Source of the DNA: Gnetum montanum
Lineage: Eukaryota; Streptophyta; Gnetopsida; Gnetales; Gnetaceae
DNA: 64,000 bases
Assembly: GCA_015680685.1 (NCBI GenBank)
Contig: MNCI01012628.1
Span: 1,504,652-1,568,651, forward strand
Reading direction: 5' to 3'
The notes beneath the pieces are model-generated. The model ran no database searches, had not been told where the DNA came from, and saw only the letters and a program-made list of their open reading frames with translations. This document shows positions 35,168 to 44,813 of the stretch, in pieces. Within the stretch, counting starts at the first letter, position 1. Every line of letters starts with the position of its first letter. A program made the translations under genes and the position numbers.

Positions 35168-35273
35168 AAAAAAAGTAGCAGTAGTAGCAAGCCAACCTCA
35201 ACCTTCACCAGCACCAGGATAGGATGAGGAACCATTAGCACCACAAGAGCATCCACCTTCGAGCATTGTTTGA
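35168..35273 (+). pseudogene. E4 aORF remnant: last 33 codons
   Basis: A short frame ending at TGA 35271 reads VASQPQPSPAPG-stop-DEEPLAPQEHPPSSIV. It matches the Pro-rich C-terminal tail of the E1 aORF (QPQLPQL...PQEPPPPRTV) in position, composition and distance to the 3' LTR. The N-terminal domain, coiled coil and C-terminal block are absent, so this is a deletion derivative. Confidence 0.65.
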
Positions 35274-35493
35274 AACTTCATCATATCTTCAGCAATCCTA
35301 TAGGCATCTACTACCACTTTTTATAAAGTATCCAATTTTGTTGGAATGGATACTAATTTTTGTAATCCTAAACAATCCAGCACTTAGAATTAGTTAATAT
35401 TCAATCTATCTATCTTTTAGTTAATAAATTCCATATCTCCTAATTTTGTAACAAACTTGATCCTAATTTAGTTCACTTGAGCATGAGTTTTCA

Positions 35494-35509
35494 ATCAATC
35501 GTGAGGTTA
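35494..35509 (+). other. E4 polypurine tract
   Basis: ATCAATCGTGAGGTTA before the 3' LTR TGATGAG; equivalent to TTAGTCGTGGGGGTA in E1, with G-to-A changes. Confidence 0.6.
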
Positions 35510-36409
35510 TGATGAGACATCAATAAAGATAAGTTGTTTCAATGCATCTCCATCAACGCAGCCCCATAGATGCATGATAGGATGCGTTGATATAGATATA
35601 TTACTGCTAACATAGTCAGTGCCTATATAAATATGTACATCTCTTGCATTTATGACACGTTTCAATCATAGTCTTAGCCAAACTCTTGTAGTTTCCTTTT
35701 TCTAAGATTAGAATATTTTTTCTCTAAGTGCCCCCATGTGGATCTAACAGATTAAATGGAGTTTTATTCAAATGCCCATGTTCCTAAACACATTGGCATG
35801 ACGACAATAAAATCTAGATTTCTTATATTCATTGTAGCACTTGGACTAACTTAACCTTACTTTCCTATGCTTTACTTTATTTGCATTTTACATTATTGTT
35901 AGTAATTAAGTAATTAATATTATTAATGCTATTAATCATAACTACGTGAGTGCGACTACTTCAAGCATAACGTGTTAATGTTTGGTAATCCTAGTAGTGA
36001 ATATTTGGTACCACTAGTAATAGCCACTTGGTAACCTAGTAGTATTAACACTAGTTTGAAATGTGTATGGCAAGTGGAAATGGTTACTCTACATTAGGAT
36101 AGTTAGTTACTAAATTAGGTAATTAGTTAGATGATTAATTGTTAAACCTTCATTCACTTATCTAGCCATTAGGATAAAAATATCTTTAAAATAATTATAA
36201 AAATATACATCATGTGCCTTAACCATACTTAACCATATGTACTAATAACACACAAGAGTGAGTTAGGAAGACAACAACCTTGCAACTACATGATTCACTA
36301 TTTAGGAATATTAGCCACTTAGATAACTAAATTTATGAAGCTCGACCAGATTACTAGTGAATACTTGTGATTTGTATGATTGGGCGTAAGGGATATCTGC
36401 TACTCATCA
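35510..36409 (+). repeat. E4 3' LTR (900 bp)
   Basis: Starts TGATGAGACATCAATAAAG and ends TGCTACTCATCA. Direct repeat of the 5' LTR with many point differences. TATATAAA at 35624-35631. Confidence 0.93.
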
Positions 36410-37766
36410 ATCAACTACTTCAATGACTTTGTTTTTCAAATCCCTAAAACCTTGTGTCATATTTTGACTTAGCACATTTGAAGCCTTGTCAACAACATTA
36501 GCAAGATCTGCTAAAGTCTTTTTGGTTTTCATGCCTTCCTAAACAAGGGCTTCACTAGCATCAGAAGGTTGAATCTAACATTTAATATTTTTTCCATCCT
36601 TCTGACATTGGAAATTTAAGTTGTCTTCCTCTACATTGGCATGCTTATTTCATTCACCTTCTAATTTAGCTACAACATCTAACATAGTAACAATTTGAGT
36701 CACTGACCTCTAGTAAAGATCATCCATGATATACATATCCACCCTTTTAAAGGTTTACAACCATAGTCCTTCTACTAAGTGCATTAATTGGTCATGTTTG
36801 TTAAACCCATAATTTGGACATTAATTAAGCAAGGAATTGTATTGTTCTATGGCAACATCTAATGTTTCATTGGTATCCTACTTTCATCTTGCTATCTTCT
36901 TTTTAAGGTTTGTCACTTGGGCATAAGAATGAAATCTAACATTAAAATCTTTTCTCATGTCTATCAAAGAAGACATGAAGTTGGGTGAAGGAGATTGAGA
37001 TCATGTTTTAGCACAATTAGTAAGTGTTGGGGAGGGAGAGAAAAGGTTCTTACCACTCACTATTCAATCCTTGTAGCTCACAAGCAATGAACAATATTTA
37101 AACATGTAGGTAGGGATCATCATATAACTTTTCACTAAATGTGGTAATGTCAACCATATCAACCTTTTTTATTATGATTTCCTTATTGCTCTCAAGTGGG
37201 ATCCAAACTACTTCATGAATTTAACTCTAGTAGGTCCTTGGAAACAATGGTTCATCCAAGCTATTAACACCTCCATTCAAATAAAGGTAAGACAAAGGTG
37301 GAATGATGGACTTCTTTAAATTAGCACAAGTATAGCTCATGTCCCAAAGACAAAGATGCATGGACCTCTTTACCCAATAATCATTCATGTTGTAGCAATA
37401 AGAGTATCTAGAATAATTTCCCACCTACTTCCTAACATGTAAGCACTCGTAATCTTGCTTTGCAATCATATCATGAAGCTCTTGCTTTTCATGACTAGCA
37501 TACTCTAATTTTTGAGGTAACATGGATTCATAATCTATAAAATCCTTAATTAAGCCTTACTTGGACAAAGCCTTCTCAAGGGTAGCAAGTGTAGCTCCTA
37601 TAAGTACTTTTCAAAATTTTCCGTGGGCATCACACCATCATCCAAGTTTGTCTTAATGAAATTTTACCATGATAAAAGGTGCTACCTCATTCATCATGTT
37701 TTTGAAAGTGATTTAGACTAATTAATGCTTCTGCTTCAACCTATTTTCATTGTTTAATTCAAACAT
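36410..37766 (-). pseudogene. E0 gag-like ORF with unusual N-terminal region
   Basis: From ATG 37766 (MFELNNENRL) to the E4 border, with stops. The N-terminal part reads EKALSK, FIDYESMLPQKLEY and a block (37,260-37,380) with YWVKRSMHLCLWDMSYTC and IIPPLSYLYLNGG that I do not recognise. The C-terminal part (36,880-36,650) reads VAIEQYNSLL..CPNYGF..HDQLMHLVEGL, then VTQIVTMLDVVAKLEGE, which fits the end of a plant retrotransposon gag core (L..CP.HG......F..GL). The last segment (36,600-36,410) is helix-prone. Between the ends are many stops. It could instead be a gag preceded by an extra N-terminal ORF. Confidence 0.55.
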
Positions 37767-37860
37767 GGTTATTTAAATCCTTTATTTCCTACAAAACCAA
37801 CAACTTAAAAAAGGAATATTGTAATTGTGCAAGTATATCAAGATAATTTACCAATGTCTC

Positions 37861-37878
37861 TCCCTACAATGGCACCAA
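37861..37878 (-). other. E0 primer-binding site, tRNA-Asp type
   Basis: Minus strand TTGGTGCCATTGTAGGGA next to an LTR end ATCA. Five differences from the tRNA-Asp complement, four of them C-to-T or G-to-A. This site is what identifies 37879 onward as a 5' LTR. Confidence 0.7.
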
Positions 37879-38690
37879 TGATAAAGGTCCTACTAATTTT
37901 GGACCAACAGGATTTATCATTCAAATTGCAATGCGACTCAGTTGTAAGCTTTGAAGATGATGTTTAAGTGGATTTCTAGGAACACTCATGCATATCATTG
38001 CATTTAATAAATATAAAAGATATTATAATACAATTAATACAATTAACTTTTTATTACCATGGTGTGAGATAGAGAGAGAATATTTATGATTTTACATTTT
38101 ATAAATTTTATGTATTTTATATTTATAAGAAATAAAATACACATAAACATACACATCCCTTTAGAAACAAGTGCAACACCACACACGAAATATAATAATT
38201 ATGATTCTTAGTTACAACCGTAATGGCCCAACATCATGCAATATAATTGTGAGCTTCTCAAGTAAGGGTGAATCATCATAGCTTATGAAAATGAAAATTA
38301 AATAAATATTTTTATATTTTTTAATATTTTACAACGTTTTGAGGTTTTAATGTTTAAGGCGTCAATGGAAAAATAACAATGCAAAAATTACACTTTGCAT
38401 CAACCAAATGGTTCCAAACTACATAAGCACAAAAAAACTCTGAAAAAGTCTATTTGTAGTTGTGAAAGCAACGAATCAAAATACACATACACAATAGGGA
38501 AGGAATTACATGCCCAAAAGAGGAAGAGCTCTTCACATACATTGAAAACCAAAAGCTCAAATGAAATTCAAAGTAAGACTAAGATATATGTGAGAGATCA
38601 TCTCAAGTATTTATGGTTTTTTCATGGAAACAAAAAAGGTTCATCAATGACTAGGTGTCAACAAAAGCCCATCAACATAACCTTGACCAA
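37879..38690 (-). repeat. E0 5' LTR, outer end approximate
   Basis: Inner end fixed by the PBS; outer end estimated from the minus-strand TATA-like CATAAATAC near 38,608-38,616 and an ATCA near 38,687. Very AT-rich with an AGAGAG run near 38,080. The 111-codon plus-strand frame at 38,395-38,730 lies mostly inside it and is treated as chance. Confidence 0.5.
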
Positions 38691-38789
38691 TCATAATGCA
38701 CTTTTGGTACTTTTTCCTGAAATTAAGTAAGCAAGGGGTGTGTTCATACAGGGTAGTTAGCGCATCCCTCCCCAAAACTACACTTTGCA

Positions 38790-39890
38790 TAATGGATTCT
38801 GAGTGAAAGTCGCAACTTCAGGAAACATGCCTAAAGGATCATGGAACATTTGAATGAAGCCAAAATCATCCTAAGAGGCTTGGAATCATGCATAAAACCT
38901 CAATGTGTAACATAGGAGGCCAAGATACATATTGCATGACCAAGAACCTCAATTGAACATGCTAGACTACAAACACAGGGCATATGAAACACTTCCCAAG
39001 TCTATGGCTTACAATCAACATACAAATTATCATTGAACACCTCATCACTTTTAAAGAATTTCAAGCAACAAGCATTAATCATGATACCTCAACATAGAGA
39101 CAAGCACACTCTATTTTTCGGATCTCATTCATCTAACTTAGTCGTGCGGGATACCACCATATAGCATAAAACCTTGATGGAGATAAAATCTTTAATTTTT
39201 TGTTTTACACCTTCATTATTTATTTTTCACCATTTTTCTTATTTTTTTCATTTTGCTAACATTTTATATTTTTAAAAATGTTCATTGTATTTTATTTTTC
39301 TTTATCTTTAAACCTCATATGTATTTTTTCAATTTTTGAAGTTTTCAAGCTCTTACTTGGAGTTGTAATTATTACTAAATGCAATGCATTAGGATTATTA
39401 TTTTGATGATCAAACCAACTTTGTTTTTAGGACCATGTTTTATACTAGCAAAGTTGAAAGTTACATATTGGTACAAGATAGTGAGACCACAACATCTATT
39501 GATTTCATTTCTCTCAATGTAAGATCCATGGAGACACTATGGTTCTTTCACATCAAACCTAAAAATAACTTATGATTTCATTTCTCAATGAAAAGGGGAA
39601 GGACCAAGTGGAAATGGACAAGGGTGTGGCCTTAAAGGGATTTATTGAGCTTCTTCTTAACTTCTTCCATGAGGCTCATGACATCACAAGGAATATATCA
39701 TCACTCCTCTTGTAATACAAAAAGGAAGTATGTCATCTATAAAGTGCAATTCCCTTTCAAAATAAATAAAAATAAAAATACATCTCCTTGAAGATATCTT
39801 AGAAAACAAGCACTAGCTATGTGGCTAGAGAGACATGTTACCCATGTCTAAAGGTACCCATCTAACTAAAGTTCAAATTTCATCCTAATA
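38790..39890 (+). mobile_element. E5 part A: Athila post-integrase region
   Basis: Plus-strand blocks of the Athila 3' spacer: CTCTATTTTTCGGATC then ACTTAGTCGTGCGGGATA near 39,125-39,150, a T-rich stretch, GGGTGTGGCCTTAAAGGG near 39,622, CACTAGCTATGTGGCTAG near 39,810 and ACCCATGTCTAAAGG near 39,840. The sequence stops matching near 39,870-39,890 and resumes at about 55,100, so E3 and the LTR beside it are nested in this element. No coding part remains. Confidence 0.6.
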
Positions 39891-41385
39891 CTGACGTTTC
39901 TGTCTATCTTTCTGTTTCCTAATACTTTTCCATTTTCCATTTCCAAAGCCTTCAACATAGTCATAAAAGCTTGTTTACTATTTATAGTAAATTGATGGGT
40001 TTTGTGGGTATAGTCCATTTTGGACTTACAAAAAATACCTATGTTGGCAATAGTAACAAACTATGCTAGTAGTAGTTAGCAGACTACAATAATAATAGTT
40101 GGCAACTACGCTAGCAGTAGTTCACTCACTACACTGATGGTAGTTGGCTAACTATGCTAATGATAGTTGGTTGACTACATAGACAATAGTTAGCTGACTA
40201 TGCTTGTAGTAGTTGGTTGACTACGCTAGCAATAGTTGGCTAACTACACTAGCAATAGTTGGTTGAATACGGTAAGCAATACTTGGCTAACTACACTGGG
40301 TAGTAGTTTGTTGACTATGTTGGCAATAGTTGGATGACTATGCTGGTAGTAGGTGGCTGACTACATTGGCAAAAGTAGCCATTACAACCCGTAATCAACA
40401 TCAATTTGTTAGCAATCAATGGTAGGCCCAAAAATGGCAACCCTAAGCTATAAATTCCCAACATTAACACCATTTTCAAGTTCCAAATTTTGGCATATTA
40501 CATACCATACAGCAGTATTGAACTCTTGGTACTTTGGCATTTTGGCATTTCAAAATCATTTTGTAGCAATAGCAATTCCCATTCTTATGGCCATTTCCAT
40601 TACCCATTAAACCCATTTGCAACCCAACCACATTTTTAGTGATAAAAACTAGCACTATGTTGGGTGTAAACATCCCCAAATACTTTTCATTGTCACTAAA
40701 AGTGTAGATCATATCCCATTTCCATCTCCATTAGCAACCACCAAGACCCATTGTAGCTATTACATCCTCACTTGGTAGTGTTATTTGGTGGTAGAAGCTA
40801 GGACTACACTAGGCATAGAGACTCCCACATAGTTTCTATTGTCCCAAATGTGCAATGCTAGTTCCACCCCTACATAGCAAATTAGGTAGAAACCAACGAA
40901 AAGTTATAGTAGGCCGAAACTGGGAAAGAACCGAATTGTGGAGGCAGCCTTCTCCAACGAGCTTCAAGCTTTGGTGAGCAACTTCCAATGCCCTTGACAT
41001 AAACTTGTACACCATTAACTCAATCTCTTTTATATTCTTTTATAAATTTTTTGGGTTACATTGTGCAAATTTTGGTTTCCATTTCTATCTCTACACTTAT
41101 TTATGTAATTATAAGTTCATTTTCCATTGCCACTTTCAGTAGGCCATTTCTAGCTAAGTTTTCAACAAGCCATTTTCAATAGGCCATTTCTCTCTATGTT
41201 TTCATTTACATTTACAATTTCAAAACTTCTTTCATTTTACACTTCATAAGTCCCTGGGTGATCAGCAAGATTGCCTAGGGCACCCTAAGTCCCATTTTCC
41301 AAAGGCCCTTAGGATTCGAGGTTAAAACTATTCTGATGCTTGGATCTTTTTGTTTCCCATTCTAACTGAGATCTGTAACTCTAAT
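39890..41385 (+). repeat. LTR related to element R, probably solo
   Basis: Shares with R LTRs the TTTACTATTTATAGTAAA segment (39,973), a CTATAAA promoter region near 40,449 followed by AACACCATTTTCAAGTTCC, and the 3' segment CATAAGTCCCTGG...GGCCCTTAGGATTC (41,247-41,340), which matches R at 51,876-51,950. No internal region or second copy adjoins it. It contains the 23-24-bp minisatellite described separately. Borders are approximate; the right border abuts a truncated E3 3' LTR. Confidence 0.6.
40030..40385 (+). repeat. Minisatellite, 23-24 bp x about 15, hairpin-forming units
   Basis: Units of the type AGCAATAGTTGGCTAACTAC plus ACT or GCT repeat with small variation. Most contain GTAGT (or ATAGT) and ACTAC (or ACTAT) separated by 5-6 bases, so each unit can pair with itself. 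It lies upstream of the CTATAAA box of the LTR, that is, in its U3. Confidence 0.8.
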
Positions 41386-41817
41386 AATACTCATTCCACT
41401 TTACTAATAAGTAAAATAAAGTGCTTTGAAAATGTAAATAATTAAGCTAAGAAAACATGAAAATTATGCTAAGTCAACAAATAAAACTAAGTGAATACTG
41501 CAATGATGGAAAGCAATCTTAATCTTTATTGCCACCATGAACTGTGTTCAAGTATAATTCACTCAAATAAAGATTTCATTCAAATACTAAAAATCAGACT
41601 ATAGACATTCACTCTATTGCTAACTATGAAAATAAACTGCAAGAGTTTTCCTAAGCCTTGGAAAGAAAAGTTGTTGATCATGCATCCAAGTGTTGGTATT
41701 TATAGGTTTGCACACATTCCAAGACATCGTATCAATGATCACGTAGCATGGGTTACAACATCATCTCTATGAAATCATGGCTATGATATCACAAAGCAAC
41801 AAAACTTGACTTTATCA
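41386..41817 (-). repeat. E3 3' LTR, truncated
   Basis: Minus strand starts TGATAAAGTCAAG and matches the 5' LTR at about 54,650-55,098, including the TATA box (TATAAATA, minus, 41697-41704). The rest of the LTR (equivalent of 54,219-54,650) is missing at the border with the R-related LTR. Confidence 0.85.
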
Positions 41818-42014
41818 TACCGCCAAATTAACTGGAAACTCTTCCTCGAGTTAAAAAAAATGAGGATAGAATCCCTTACAAAATTTGGAGGTAGACTTGA
41901 CTTGACATGACTAACTAACTATTTACATAACTTATAATGTTGTAGTGGTTTTTTTGCAAAATGACATAGTTACATGACAAAACAAAAACAAAACTTGAAG
42001 TAGCATGATGTAGT

Positions 42015-44813
42015 TCATGTTCCAGGTGGTGGAGGCTCTTCCATCAACTTTTTCCCTTTGTAATCAGGCTTCTGAAATTGGTAGCAATTCAGGAGTGCCA
42101 AAAGCTTCTCTTCTTTTGTCCTTGGATCATGTACCATCCATGCTTGTTAAGCAATGTTGGATGAAGTAGGTACATCCCATGGGCATGGTAGTTGCAGAAA
42201 CATTTTATTTACTTTTATGTATCAGTCTACAAACTATTATCTCTCCTCTTTAAATGCCCTAGCCATCTTTCTGAGACTTTGGTAGTCTAACATGCGATGC
42301 GTCAAGTTTGCTACTACATCCTTCTATCCATGGTAGTTAGCCTTGATAATTTCTAGCTCTAAGTTTGGCACATGTAGTTTCTATAATGTGTCCTTCCTAT
42401 TGGCAAACTCCTTTTCATACATGGCATATATAGCTGCTACCTGTTGCTCTAACTCATTTCTTCACCTACTTGCTGTTAACATAGCTAGATTAGCATACAG
42501 AAGGTTTGCTAATCCCATGTACTTTGTTAGATTTTCTATTTACAGGTCCATATTCTTTACTTCAACTTGGTGGACATGGGCTAGGTTGTCTAGAATTGGC
42601 TGTCAATCTAGGTTTTATGCAAAAATAAAACTGATATTGGCCTTTGCCAATTGGATCTCTTTTTCATTTAACTATTTGTACATGTCCATCTAATCTCTGA
42701 AGTGTTTCTTGAGTCATTCATGCTTCTTGGCCTCATTTTCCCACACGTTGATTTCTATTGTAGATTTCTAAGGGATAGCATGGACTTCTTCCATTGATAA
42801 GTTTTTGTTTTCTCTAGCTAAGCAACACATATCCTAGTTGACTCTCATAAGTTGTTCTCTTAATTAATGAATACTTTCTTCAAGAACATTTTTCTACTTT
42901 TCTATATTTTTCAACCTAGTATTATCAATAGTAAGTTGTTTGTTCTCCTCCTATAAGGCTATAAGTGCTTTGGTGTGTGCATACATTTGGGCTTTCATCA
43001 CTAATGCATCCCACATTGCCTTCTTCTTCTCTTTTTTCATTTGCATGTTGTGGGCAATCAAGTACCTCACATGATCAGTTCTAAATTGTTCAAGTCAGTT
43101 AGGCACTATGAATTGCACAAGGTCTCTTCTTTCTACTCTCAAAGAAGTTAGTAATTCTTGCAACCTCTGCACTTCATTTTCCTCATGTTCAGATTTAGTT
43201 TTTACCATGAGATACTTACCCTTTATGGCTATTAAACAAAACTGGACTGCCATGATATCACTTGGGATATCAAAAATATTTTACATGACTTAGCCTATCT
43301 GCAATAGTCTATCCAATATGTCTTCGTGTTCTACTAGAATCATCAAGGTACAGACAAGCGTTTAAGCATCTCTTGCTCTAGAAATATCGGTTAGTGGCAC
43401 AACAAAGACATTAAAAGATTTCTTAATATGATCAATGATGATCTCTATGGCTCCTACTACATCTTGGTGTTGCATGACCACGATTGTGGCACCTTCACCA
43501 ATTTCAAGCATGACTTGGAATGATGTAGCATTCCCAAAAATTTGTTGTGCCTAGTCATCCTCTCCTCCTCTCTATAGTGACACCTACCCACTTGCTAGAT
43601 TTGTGGATATAGTGGACCTAATGGAGCTCTCTCTTTCTTTGTATAGATTGGTCACCTCCCTTGTTCTCTAGCTTACGGTTTCTACAATCTATTGCAAGTG
43701 GCTCATAGATGGTCTATAGTCTTGTGGCGGTGACGATAGAACTTGTTGTTATTATTGCTATTACTATTTAACTTGTGGCTAGCTGCTATATGCTACTTGT
43801 TGCTACTAACTAATAACTAGAATGTTACCAACCAAGATGGAACCTATAGCTCCCTCAGTGCTTGTTGGCTTCTCTAGCTAATCTTTCTTTGGTGACAACA
43901 ACTTAAACATCTCTATGTAAGAAGAATTTTGGGTCTTCCTTGGGACATCATTAGTATATCCCAAGATTTCAGCTTGTCCACACAGCTTCCTGATGAGGCA
44001 AGGGAATGGAAGTGTTAGCTTTCCTACCTTCTTTTCTTCGAATTACCTTTGGATTTTGAGGAAGAACAAATGGGCAATGTTAGCATTTAATTTTCCCATC
44101 TAAATGGCACTTCCTCTAGCTACATATGTTGATATTCTATTGAGCCTTTTAGTTAAAAACAAATGGTAGGTTCCAATCTTGAAATATGTCTTCTCTTCAC
44201 CTGTGAGCTCTCTGTAATCCTTATCTTCTTTTTGTTATTCCCTTTGTAACCACAACCTCTTAGCATCAATGTCTGACCTTATTGAAATATATGCCATATT
44301 AGCTCCTTCATTTGGGATGTTGAGGGCTTTGATGATTGCCTCTACCGAGTATGACATAGAGAATCCTTCAATTTTCACTATTGCATTAGCATATTTATTT
44401 TGCCAAAATTGATAAGTTTCTCCTAGATACCATTCATCACTGTTAGATAGGGTAGGTCATAGTGGAGATTCTTGGAGTTGCATATTCATCGCTTCTGGAT
44501 AAAATTCCATGAAATGATCAAATTTCAATTCCACAATGAGTGTGGACATGATAGATTTTTCTTGTATGACTTGGAGGCATTCTGGAGACAACATGAGATG
44601 ATACCTTTGTTTAGGTGCTAGTGGGACTTCTGCCTCTTCTTGGGCTAAGTGCTTGGTGGTAGAAGTTTGTTAATGAATGCTATATGATTAGGCCTCTTAC
44701 TCTGCATGTTCTACTTGGGGAGTTTGTTCTTCTGCTTAGCCTCTCCTTTAGCCTATTAGTATTTTGCTCCTATGATGGGAAGGTCCTTCAGCTGCTGGTC
44801 TCTTTAGGACCAT
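42015..44813 (-). pseudogene. E3 aORF: downstream ORF, third near full-length copy
   Basis: From ATG 44813 (MVLKRPAAEGPSHHRSK) to TGA 42015 (about 933 codons) with comparatively few stops. N-terminal domain: DEWYLGETYQFWQNKY near 44,400-44,440, MSYSVEAIIKALNIPN near 44,320-44,360, KTYFKIGTYHL near 44,170-44,200 and LPFPCLIRKLCGQAE near 43,970-44,015. A long heptad-like middle follows. The C-terminal block has AWMVHDPRTKEEKLLALL (about 42,090-42,150), then a Lys-rich segment and EEPPPPGT before the stop. It is clearly diverged from E1/E2 yet keeps the length, block order and invariant residues, which argues for selection on the protein while these elements were active. Function unknown. Confidence 0.82.

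Larger units (their letters stand above)
26671..36409 (+). mobile_element. E4: complete Athila-type retrotransposon, aORF mostly deleted (9.7 kb)
   Basis: Plus-strand element with 5' LTR, PBS, gag, protease, RT, RNase H, integrase, spacer, a remnant of the aORF, polypurine tract and 3' LTR. It belongs to a different subfamily from E1/E2: LTR sequences differ but share ends and internal motifs. It is about 3.4 kb shorter than E2, largely because the aORF is reduced to its last 33 codons. Flanks ACTAG and ATCAA do not form a recognisable target duplication. Confidence 0.92.
36410..38690 (-). mobile_element. E0: 5' end of an older Athila-like element
   Basis: Minus strand: LTR (37879 to about 38690), tRNA-Asp PBS, then a gag-like ORF that runs into the 3' end of E4. 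E4 therefore cut or abutted this element. Its LTR shares no obvious sequence with the other LTRs beyond the terminal TGAT/ATCA style and TATA position. Its continuation may be the minus-strand fragment at 10,950-13,053, but that is unproven. Confidence 0.65.

Noticed and set aside
26666-36414. Target-site duplication for E4
   Set aside because: ACTAG and ATCAA share too little to call; flank may have been altered.
38395-38730. 111-codon plus frame
   Set aside because: Lies antisense within the E0 LTR; Lys/Ser-rich chance frame.
40030-40385. CRISPR-like array
   Set aside because: Continuous minisatellite without unique spacers, in a plant LTR.
42343-42693. 116-codon plus frame with hydrophobic stretches
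   Set aside because: Antisense to the E3 aORF coiled coil, which explains the sequence better.
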